A stretch of DNA of 64,000 bases, taken from assembly GCF_000304335.1 (NCBI RefSeq), contig NZ_CAJF01000003.1, positions 1 to 64,000 of the forward strand, given 5' to 3'. How positions within the stretch are numbered: the stretch's first letter is position 1; every line of letters begins with the position of its first letter. The notes under the pieces were generated by a model. It did not search any database, was not told the DNA's origin, and saw only the letters and a list, made by a program, of their open reading frames with translations. A program made the position numbers and the translations under genes. Source of the stretch: Microbacterium yannicii PS01 (GTDB lineage Bacteria; Actinomycetota; Actinomycetes; Actinomycetales; Microbacteriaceae). Positions 55,918 to 64,000 of the stretch are shown here, piece after piece.

Positions 55918-56727
55918 TCAGCGCGCGCGCAGCTCCCACAGCGCCACGGCGCTCGCTGCGGCGACATTGAGCGAGTCCACGCCGCCTGTCATCGGGATGG
56001 TGACGACGGTGTCGGCCGCGGCGAGCGCCGCGCGGCTCAGGCCATCGCCCTCGGCGCCGAGGAGCAGAGCGACCCGCTCAGGGCGGGCGTCGCCGTACGC
56101 GTCCAGCGGCACGGCATCCTCGGCCAGCGCGAGCGCCGCGAGATCGAACCCCGCGCCGTGGAGGATGCCGCGGGCTTCGTCCCACTCGGGAAGCCGCGTC
56201 CACGGCACCTGGAACACCGTTCCCATGCTCACGCGCACGCTGCGGCGGTACAGCGGATCGGCGCACCGCGGGCTCACCAGCACCGCATCCGCTCCCAGCC
56301 CCGCCGCCGCGCGGAAGATCGCGCCCACGTTGGTGTGGTCGACGATGTCCTCGAGAACGACGACGAGACGGGCGCCGGCCACCACGTCCGCCACCGGCGG
56401 GAGTGTCGGCCGGTGCATCGCGGCGAGCGCGCCGCGGTGCACCGCGTAGCCGGTGAGATTCTCGGCCACTTCAGGGGTCACGACGTACACCGGCGCGCGG
56501 ACCGACGACGCGGCCATCAGACTCTGGATCTCCTCCAGCCACTTCTCCTGGACGAGGACGGATCGGGGCCGGTGCCCGGCCCGGACGGCGCGCGCGATCA
56601 CCTTTGCGGACTCCGCGATGTAGAGCCCGCCCGCGGGTTCGAGCACACGCCGGAGAACGACATCCGTCAGATCGCGGTAATCCGCCAGCCGCTCATCCGT
56701 CGCGGAATCCACCCGTTCGACCGTCAC
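55918..56727 (-). CDS. TrmH/SpoU-family RNA 2'-O-methyltransferase
   Basis: 269 residues from GTG 56727 (GGAG upstream). The N-terminal L30e-like substrate domain (about 1-100) is followed by the SPOUT fold: LVVVLEDIVDHTNVGAIFRAAAGLGADAVLVSPRCADPLYRRSVRVSMGTVFQVPW (motif 1), VALLLGAEGDGLS (motif 2) and IPMTGGVDSLNVAAASAVALWELR (motif 3), the knotted SAM site. Such enzymes methylate tRNA or rRNA ribose; the exact nucleotide is not known. A long upstream extension of the frame is rejected as it crosses the divergent sirtuin promoter. Confidence 0.93.
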   Translation of the reverse strand: MTVERVDSATDERLADYRDLTDVVLRRVLEPAGGLYIAESAKVIARAVRAGHRPRSVLVQEKWLEEIQSLMAASSVRAPVYVVTPEVAENLTGYAVHRGALAAMHRPTLPPVADVVAGARLVVVLEDIVDHTNVGAIFRAAAGLGADAVLVSPRCADPLYRRSVRVSMGTVFQVPWTRLPEWDEARGILHGAGFDLAALALAEDAVPLDAYGDARPERVALLLGAEGDGLSRAALAAADTVVTIPMTGGVDSLNVAAASAVALWELRAR

Positions 56728-56789
56728 CTCTCCACCTTCGCAGAAACCGCACCCTGCGACTTCGTAACACCTCGGTAAACCGGGCCGCC

Positions 56790-56795
56790 TACACT
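56790..56795 (+). promoter_or_regulatory. predicted -10 element (TACACT) of sirtuin gene
   Basis: TACACT would start the transcript near 56802 with a leader of about 26 nt containing GAAGGGGG before GTG 56828. Confidence 0.4.
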
Positions 56796-56827
56796 CGATC
56801 CACCGACACTCGAGCGAAGGGGGCACG

Positions 56828-57682
56828 GTGACCGCGACAGCGACGGAGTTCGGGCCCGCGACCGCACTGGCGCTCGAGCAGGCTCTCGGAGCCCTTTCGG
56901 GCCGGCGCATCGCCGTGCTCACCGGTGCCGGAGTGTCGACGGACTCGGGGATTCCCGACTACCGGGGCAAGGGTGCGCCGGTGCGCACGCCGATGACGGT
57001 CGAGCAGTTCCTCTCCAGCGATTCGGCGCGGCGCCGATACTGGGTCGGAAGCCACCTGGGATGGAAGGCCTTCGCCGCCGCGACGCCGAACGGCGGTCAC
57101 CGCGCGATCGCCGATCTCGAGTCACGCGGCCTCGCCACCGGGGTCGTCACCCAGAACGTCGATGGCTTGCATGTGCGCGCCGGCAGCCGCCGGGTGGTCG
57201 AGCTGCACGGCACGATGCGACGCGTCTTCTGCACCCACTGCGGCCAGGTGTTCGACCGTCGTGATCTGGCGCGCCGGGTCGAGGAGGACAACCCCTGGAT
57301 CACCGTTCCCGAGAACGTGCCCCTCGGTCCGGACGGGGACGTGCTGCCCGAGAGCACCGACGGCTTCCGGATCCCCTCGTGCAGCGTCTGCGGCGGGATG
57401 CTGAAGCCCGACGTCGTCTTCTTCGGGGAGTTCATCCCGGCCGAGAAGTTCCGCGAGGCGGAGCAGCTGGTCCACGCGAGCGAGGGACTGGTGATCGCCG
57501 GCTCGTCGCTGGTCGTGAACTCCGGCATCCGGCTTCTCGAGCGCGCGCGCCGTCGGCGCCTGCCGGTCGTGATCGTGAACCGCGGGGCGACGCGCGCCGA
57601 CGCCCGCGCGACCGTCAAGGTGGACGCCGGCACGAGCGAGGTCCTGCGGGCCCTCGCCGATCGGCTTCCCTCCCTGGGCTGA
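56828..57682 (+). CDS. Sir2-family NAD-dependent protein deacylase
   Basis: 284 residues. The NAD motif is VLTGAGVSTDSGIPDYRG (about 36-53), the catalytic His is in VVELHGT after TQNVDGLH, and the zinc site has CTHC and CSVC pairs (about 137-199). EFIPAEKFREAEQLVHASEGLVIAGSSLVVNSG completes the Rossmann fold. It removes acyl groups from lysines and may also act as a deacylase for acyl-CoA synthetases. It has its own promoter; the following gene has a separate leaderless promoter. Confidence 0.95.
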   Translation: MTATATEFGPATALALEQALGALSGRRIAVLTGAGVSTDSGIPDYRGKGAPVRTPMTVEQFLSSDSARRRYWVGSHLGWKAFAAATPNGGHRAIADLESRGLATGVVTQNVDGLHVRAGSRRVVELHGTMRRVFCTHCGQVFDRRDLARRVEEDNPWITVPENVPLGPDGDVLPESTDGFRIPSCSVCGGMLKPDVVFFGEFIPAEKFREAEQLVHASEGLVIAGSSLVVNSGIRLLERARRRRLPVVIVNRGATRADARATVKVDAGTSEVLRALADRLPSLG

Positions 57683-57703
57683 TCCCCTGCTGAGCCCGGC
57701 GGG

Positions 57704-57709
57704 TAGGCT
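57704..57709 (+). promoter_or_regulatory. leaderless -10 element (TAGGCT) of histidine phosphatase
   Basis: TAGGCT is 6 nt upstream of GTG 57716. Confidence 0.65.
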
Positions 57710-57715
57710 CGAGGG

Positions 57716-58321
57716 GTGACCGCGCTGATCCTGATCCGCCACGGCGAGACCGATTGGAACCGCGATCGCCGCATCCAGGGTTCGACCGACATCCCTCTCA
57801 ACGACACGGGTCGGGACCAGGCCCGTGCCACTGCCGCGACGCTCCGCGGACGACTCGACCTGAGCCTGCCCGTGACAGTGGCGGCCAGCGACCTCTCTCG
57901 CGCCCGTGAGACGGCCGAGATCATCGCCGCCGAACTCGGCGTGGCGGAGCCGCGCACCTATCGCGGGCTGCGTGAACGCTCCTATGGCGAGGCCGAGGGC
58001 CTCGAGGTCGAGGAGTTCCGCCGCCGATGGGGCGACTGGCACGAGGCCGAGGTCCCCGGCGCCGAGCCGTGGCCCGACCTGCGCGCACGCGGCATCACTG
58101 CTCTCGGCCGCGCCGTCCGCGACCATCGCCGCGCGACGGCCCCGGCAGCGGGGACGCTGATCGTCGTGAGCCACGGCGCCCTGATCCGCGAGATCATCCG
58201 TCACGCCACCGCGGGCGAGCTGCCTCCGGTGGGCGAGCGCCTCGCGAACGGCTCCGCCCACGACTTCTTCTACGACCGCGACCACCTGCGGCTCGTCGCC
58301 TACGCCGGCATGGTGGTGTGA
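57716..58321 (+). CDS. histidine phosphatase (phosphoglycerate mutase-like)
   Basis: 201 residues. The phosphohistidine motif LIRHGETDWNRDRRIQGSTDIPLNDTGRDQAR (about 6-37) is complete, with the second His in IVVSHGALIREIIRH. The ADP/phosphoserine-type small phosphatase branch is likely rather than glycolytic mutase. The substrate is unknown. GTG 57716 is leaderless. It is convergent with the CitE gene. Confidence 0.93.
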   Translation: MTALILIRHGETDWNRDRRIQGSTDIPLNDTGRDQARATAATLRGRLDLSLPVTVAASDLSRARETAEIIAAELGVAEPRTYRGLRERSYGEAEGLEVEEFRRRWGDWHEAEVPGAEPWPDLRARGITALGRAVRDHRRATAPAAGTLIVVSHGALIREIIRHATAGELPPVGERLANGSAHDFFYDRDHLRLVAYAGMVV

Positions 58322-58352
58322 TCAGCGCACGGTCGGACTCGACCTCAGTCGG

Positions 58353-59162
58353 TCACCGCGCGGCGCGCTCGAGCACGTGGCGTGCGTGGCGCAGGACGGG
58401 CTCGTCGACCATCCTCCCGTCGTGGGCGAACACGCCCCGCTCACGCTCGGCCGCGGTGAGGACCTCCCGGGCCCACGCGACCGATTTCTCGTCGGGCCGG
58501 TAGGCGGCCCGGATGATGGGCACCTGGCTGGGATGGATGCACGCGGTCGCCGTGAAGCCGGATGCCGCGGCATCCGCGGCCTCGATGGCCAGGCGCTTGA
58601 CGTCGGCGATGTCGAGATGCACCGCGTCGATCGCCGCCTTTCCCCGGGCGCCCGCTGCCAGCAGCACCCGTGCGCGAGCATAGCGCGCGATGTCGCGATA
58701 GCGCCCGTTCGGCTTGCGGCTCGACGTCCCGCCGAGGCTGGCGACGAGGTCTTCGGCGCCCCACATGAGGGCGATCACGTTGTCGAGCGCGGCGAGGCGG
58801 TCCGCCTGGGCCACGCCCTTGGCCGTCTCGCACAGGGCGACGACCTCGAACCGGGCATCCAGGCGCCCGATCCGCTTCGGCGACTCGGACTTGGCCACCA
58901 TGATCCGGCGGTAGTCGGTCTGCGACAGCGTCGCCAGGTCGGCGACGAAGGCATCGGTGTGCGGAGGGTTGACGCGCACGATGACGCGGGCGGGGTCCAG
59001 CTCGGACTCGATGAGGTGCCCGCGCGCCCTCGCCTTGTCAGCGGGAGACACGGCGTCCTCGAGGTCGAGGATGACGGCGTCCGCCCGCTCGTGCGCCTTG
59101 GCGAAGCGCTCGGGGCGGTCGGCAGGGCAGAACAGCAGCGCGGGGCCCAGTGCGAAACTCAT
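58353..59162 (-). CDS. HpcH/HpaI-CitE family acyl-CoA lyase
   Basis: 269 residues. The TIM-barrel fold has Arg in LFCPADRPERFAKAHERADAVILDLEDAVSPADK (metal-binding Glu/Asp, about 10-43), VRVNPPHT (substrate Arg), AKSESPKRI and ALCETAKGV (metal-ligand Glu), and GAEDLVASLGGTSSRKPNG. It is the last gene of the acyl-CoA operon, overlapping the MaoC gene by ATGA. In mycobacteria the equivalent gene beside maoC and accA1/accD1 acts as citramalyl-CoA / (R)-HMG-CoA lyase, so that activity is likely here. Confidence 0.93.
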   Translation of the reverse strand: MSFALGPALLFCPADRPERFAKAHERADAVILDLEDAVSPADKARARGHLIESELDPARVIVRVNPPHTDAFVADLATLSQTDYRRIMVAKSESPKRIGRLDARFEVVALCETAKGVAQADRLAALDNVIALMWGAEDLVASLGGTSSRKPNGRYRDIARYARARVLLAAGARGKAAIDAVHLDIADVKRLAIEAADAAASGFTATACIHPSQVPIIRAAYRPDEKSVAWAREVLTAAERERGVFAHDGRMVDEPVLRHARHVLERAAR

Positions 59163-59671
59163 GCGGTTCCTTCGCTCGAGGACGGTGCGCACCACATCAG
59201 CGCCACGCGGGTGGCGGTCGCCACGACCTCGCCGCGCTGGTTGCGGCCGGTGTGGCGCAGCGTGACGATGCCCTGTCCCGGCCGCGACGACGAGAGGCGC
59301 CGGTCGACGACCTCGGTCTCGGTGTAGAGGGTGTCGCCGTGGAAGAGGGGCGCGGGGAACGAGATGTCGGACAGCCCCAGCTGCGCGACGAGCGTGCCCT
59401 GTGTGATCTGCCCGACGGATGCGCCCACCATGGTGGCGAGCGTCCACATCGAATTCATGAGCCGCTGCCCGAAAGGCTGCTTCTCGGAGAACGCGGCGTC
59501 GAGGTGCAGGGCCTGCGTGTTCATCGTCAGCGAGGAGAACAGGACGTTGTCGGCCTCGGTCGCGGTGCGTCCCGGGCGATGCAGGTACCGGGCGCCGACC
59601 TCCAGCTCGTCGTAGTAGAGGCCGCGCTGCACGATGGCGGAGGCGTCCGTGGGCAGGCCGGTGTCGTCCAC
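59159..59671 (-). CDS. MaoC-family hotdog hydratase
   Basis: 170 residues from GTG 59671. Hotdog fold with YYDELEVGARYLHRPGRTATEADNVLFSSLTMNTQALHLDAAF (about 13-55; Asp and His of the hydratase site) and LQLGLSDISFPAPLFHGDTLYTETEVVDRR. It hydrates enoyl-CoAs; in the mycobacterial cluster the neighbour of CitE hydrates itaconyl- or 3-methylglutaconyl-CoA. GTG 59671 is preferred because TAGCGT is 7 nt upstream; GTG 59680, which overlaps the -10, is the alternative. Confidence 0.92.
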   Translation of the reverse strand: MDDTGLPTDASAIVQRGLYYDELEVGARYLHRPGRTATEADNVLFSSLTMNTQALHLDAAFSEKQPFGQRLMNSMWTLATMVGASVGQITQGTLVAQLGLSDISFPAPLFHGDTLYTETEVVDRRLSSSRPGQGIVTLRHTGRNQRGEVVATATRVALMWCAPSSSEGTA

Positions 59672-59678
59672 GTTCCTC

Positions 59679-59684
59679 ACGCTA
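59679..59684 (-). promoter_or_regulatory. possible internal leaderless -10 (TAGCGT) before MaoC
   Basis: Minus-strand TAGCGT, 7 nt before GTG 59671, in the 16-nt gap after the acyl-CoA dehydrogenase stop. It could drive maoC-citE separately. Confidence 0.45.
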
Positions 59685-59687
59685 CCC

Positions 59688-60848
59688 TCACGCGACCCCG
59701 AGCGCCCGGGCGATCACGAGCAGCTGCACCTCGTTCGTGCCCTCGCCGATCTCGAGGATCTTCGAGTCCCGGTAATGGCGGGCGACGGGGTACTCGTTCA
59801 TGAAGCCGTTGCCGCCGAAGACCTGCGTGGCGTCGCGCGCGTTGTCCATCGCGGCGTCGCTCGCGGTCAGCTTGGCGATCGCCGCCTCGGTCTTGAAGGG
59901 CTTGCCGGCGTCGCGCAGACGCGCGGCGTGATGCCAAGCGAGCCGTGCGACGTGCACACGCTGCTGCATGCGCGCCAGGAGGAACTGGATGCCCTGCCGA
60001 CCCGAGAGCGCTTCGCCGAACACCGTGCGCTTCTGGGCGTAGTCCACGGCCGCCTCCAGGCACCCCTCCGCGGCGCCCACCGAGAGCGCCGCGATCGCGA
60101 TGCGTCCCTCGTCGAGGATGTGGAGGAAGTTGGCGAACCCGCGCCCGCGCTCGCCGAGCAGGTTCGCCTCCGGCACGCGGGCGTCTTGGAAGGTGAGCGG
60201 ATGCGTGTCGGACGCGCGCCAGCCGACCTTGTCATAGCCGGGCTCGACGGTGAATCCCGGCGTGCCGTGCGGCACGACAATCGTGGAGATCTCCTTGCGC
60301 CCCTCCCGCTCCCCCGTCACGGCGGTGACGGTCACGAAGCGGGTGATGGCGGTGCCCGAGTTCGTGATGAACTGCTTCGATCCGTTGATCACCCACTGTC
60401 CGCCCTCGAGTCTCGCGGTGGTCCGGGTGGCTCCGGCATCGGAACCCGCCTCCGGCTCGGTCAGGCCGAAACCGGCGAGCGCGCGCCCGGCGAGGAGGTC
60501 GGGAAGGAGCTCGCGCTTCTGCTCCTCGGTCCCGAACCGGAAGACCGGCATCGCCCCGAGGCTCACTCCCGCCTCGAGCGTGATGGCGATCGACTGGTCG
60601 ACGCGTCCGAGCGCCTCGATGGCGAGGCACAGCGCGAAGTAGTCGCCGCCCTGCCCGCCGTACTCCTCGGGGAACGGCAGGCCGAACAGTCCCAGCTCGC
60701 CCATCTGCGCGACGACGTCCATCGGCAGCGTGTGCGTCCGGTCCGCCTCATACGAGCGCGGCGCGACGACCTCGTCGGCGAACGCGCGCACCATCCCGGC
60801 GAGCTCCCGCTCGTCCTCGGTCAGGGCGTAGGTCCCGTAGTTGTCCAT
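59688..60848 (-). CDS. acyl-CoA dehydrogenase (isovaleryl-CoA dehydrogenase-like)
   Basis: 386 residues of full ACAD length. N-terminal helical domain, middle beta domain with GFGLTEPEAGSDAGATRTTARLEGGQWVINGSKQFITNSG (FAD/substrate contacts, about 127-165), and C-terminal helices with GIQFLLARMQQRVHVARLAWHHAARLRDAGKPFKTEAAIAKLTASDAAMDNARDATQVFGGNGF. The catalytic base is not assigned. Its position between biotin carboxylase and MaoC suggests isovaleryl-CoA as substrate. A 16-nt spacer separates it from the upstream carboxylase gene. Confidence 0.94.
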   Translation of the reverse strand: MDNYGTYALTEDERELAGMVRAFADEVVAPRSYEADRTHTLPMDVVAQMGELGLFGLPFPEEYGGQGGDYFALCLAIEALGRVDQSIAITLEAGVSLGAMPVFRFGTEEQKRELLPDLLAGRALAGFGLTEPEAGSDAGATRTTARLEGGQWVINGSKQFITNSGTAITRFVTVTAVTGEREGRKEISTIVVPHGTPGFTVEPGYDKVGWRASDTHPLTFQDARVPEANLLGERGRGFANFLHILDEGRIAIAALSVGAAEGCLEAAVDYAQKRTVFGEALSGRQGIQFLLARMQQRVHVARLAWHHAARLRDAGKPFKTEAAIAKLTASDAAMDNARDATQVFGGNGFMNEYPVARHYRDSKILEIGEGTNEVQLLVIARALGVA

Positions 60849-60864
60849 GATGCTCCTCGGTGGG

Positions 60865-62952
<2,088 letters not shown>

Positions 62953-62956
62953 CGGG

Positions 62957-64000
62957 TCACATCCGGAAGACGCCGAAGCGCTGGTCGGGCAGCGGAGTGC
63001 GCGAGACGACGTCCAACGCGAGTCCGAGCAGGTCGCGGGTGTCCAGCGGATCGACGATGCCGTCGTCCCACAGCCGCGCGGTGGCATAGAACGGGTTGCC
63101 CTGCTCCTCGTACCGCTCGCGGATCGGCGCCTCGAACGCGGCCTGCTCCTCGGCAGGCCACTCCTCTCCGCGCGCCTCGAGCTGGTCGCGCTTGACGGTC
63201 GACAGCACCGAGGCGGCCTGCGGCCCGCCCATCACCGAGATGCGGCTGGCGGGCCAGGTCCACAGGAACCGCGGCGAGTACGCGCGCCCGCACATCGAGT
63301 AGTTGCCGGCTCCGAACGACCCCCCGATGACGACCGTCAGCTTGGGCACACGGGTGGTGGCGACGGCCGTCACCATCTTCGCGCCGTCCTTGGCGATGCC
63401 GCCGGCCTCGGCGTCCCTGCCGACCATGAACCCCGAGATGTTCTGGAGGAACAGCAGCGGTACTCCGCGCTGATCGCACAGCTCGATAAAGTGCGCGCCC
63501 TTCTGCGCCGACTCGCTGAACAGCACGCCGTTGTTCGCCACGATCCCGACGGGGTGGCCGTGGATGCGCGCGAACCCGGTCACGAGCGTGTCGCCGTACT
63601 CGCGCTTGAACTCGTGGAACGCGCTCGCGTCCACGAGACGGGCGATGACCTCTCTGACGTCGTAGGGCTGGTTGACGTCGACCGGCACGACGCCGTACAG
63701 CTCTGAAGGGTCCGCGGTGGGCGGCACCGTCGGCTGGACGTCCCACGCCGGCGCTTCGGGAGCCGGAAGCGTGGCGACGATGTCGCGCACGATCTCGAGT
63801 GCGTGCTCGTCGTCCTCCGCGAGATGGTCGACGACGCCAGACCGGCGCGCGTGCAGCTCTCCGCCGCCGAGCTCCTCTGCCGTCACGACCTCGCCGATCG
63901 CCGCCTTCACCAGTGGCGGACCGCCGAGGAAGATCGTGCCCTGGCCGCGGACGATGACCGTCTCGTCGCTCATCGCGGGGACGTAGGCGCCGCCCGCTGT
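62957..64000 (-). CDS. accD1: acyl-CoA carboxylase beta (carboxyltransferase) subunit, partial
   Basis: The gene runs off the right edge; about 347 C-terminal residues are visible and the family is usually about 530. The frame continues to base 64000 as TAGGAYVPA before [10 protein letters not shown], which is the internal [14 protein letters not shown] motif of carboxyltransferases, so 63973 is not the start. Downstream are [34 protein letters not shown] and [25 protein letters not shown], all acyl-CoA carboxyltransferase signatures. It moves the carboxyl group from biotin to the acyl-CoA; a methylcrotonyl-CoA role is inferred from the neighbours. It is the most upstream gene visible in this operon. 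Confidence 0.93.
   Translation of the reverse strand, partial: TAGGAYVPAMSDETVIVRGQGTIFLGGPPLVKAAIGEVVTAEELGGGELHARRSGVVDHLAEDDEHALEIVRDIVATLPAPEAPAWDVQPTVPPTADPSELYGVVPVDVNQPYDVREVIARLVDASAFHEFKREYGDTLVTGFARIHGHPVGIVANNGVLFSESAQKGAHFIELCDQRGVPLLFLQNISGFMVGRDAEAGGIAKDGAKMVTAVATTRVPKLTVVIGGSFGAGNYSMCGRAYSPRFLWTWPASRISVMGGPQAASVLSTVKRDQLEARGEEWPAEEQAAFEAPIRERYEEQGNPFYATARLWDDGIVDPLDTRDLLGLALDVVSRTPLPDQRFGVFRM

Noticed and set aside
55918..56922. Longer start for the TrmH/SpoU methyltransferase
   Set aside because: The first 65 residues would read through the divergent sirtuin promoter and start; GTG 56727 has a ribosome site and matches the family N-terminus.

Overview
The window is 64 kb of high-GC, densely packed chromosome from an actinobacterium, most probably a member of the Microbacteriaceae close to Microbacterium. 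The reasons are RbpA, the pafBC-tatAC-helY order without a proteasome, an ANTAR response regulator of the PdtaR type, DUF6458 and DUF6510 proteins, many GTG starts, and promoters that consist of a TANNNT -10 element 6-7 nt in front of the start codon (leaderless mRNAs). Apart from one short dispersed repeat and tRNA-derived repeats there are no mobile elements, phage genes, CRISPR arrays or rRNA genes. Most of the window is core metabolism and housekeeping.

Layout. 1-11,476 (+): the end of the trp operon (trpC fragment, trpB, trpA), lgt, glutamate synthase gltB-gltD, pyruvate kinase and a small SHOCT membrane protein, closed by strong hairpins. 11,550-14,546: an orphan SdhA/FrdA-like flavoprotein gene divergent from a lysR gene, with a T-N11-A operator between them, then a repeat-rich gap and tRNA-Leu(CAA). 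14,595-20,186: pdtaR, a thioesterase, polA and a DUF885 metallopeptidase-like protein. 20,236-32,210: an accessory-flavoured stretch of single genes and short operons: phosphoribosyltransferase, luciferase-like monooxygenase, two MFS transporters, an SGNH hydrolase, a DHFR/RibD-like protein, small membrane proteins, a GNAT, an AEC transporter, a three-gene molybdopterin oxidoreductase / ferredoxin reductase / DUF6510 operon and a DUF308 protein. 32,277-39,558: S9 peptidase, SDR, NfeD-SPFH pair, GDPD, rbpA and lnt.

39,595-54,956: a block whose order matches the mycobacterial proteasome neighbourhood (helY, tatC, tatA, pafC, pafB, FKBP lipoprotein, trmI, HAD phosphatase, PAC2, uppP, M20 peptidase), but with the proteasome, Pup and pupylation genes missing. 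tRNA-Leu(GAG), a ferritin-like/VIT1 transporter, an SRPBCC protein and an SF2 helicase follow. 55,060-64,000: a second SGNH hydrolase, a TrmH/SpoU methyltransferase, a sirtuin, a histidine phosphatase and, running off the right edge on the minus strand, an acyl-CoA catabolic operon (carboxyltransferase, biotin carboxylase/BCCP, acyl-CoA dehydrogenase, MaoC hydratase, CitE-type lyase). Its gene order matches the mycobacterial leucine/itaconate degradation cluster.

Nothing in the window is clearly a new biological system. The most informative unexplained signals are the repeated leaderless promoter grammar (including stop codons that double as the start of the next -10 element), the LysR operator geometry, tRNA 3'-end copies beside tRNA-Leu(CAA), and a ~66-bp dispersed repeat found once between genes and once in frame inside a coding sequence.
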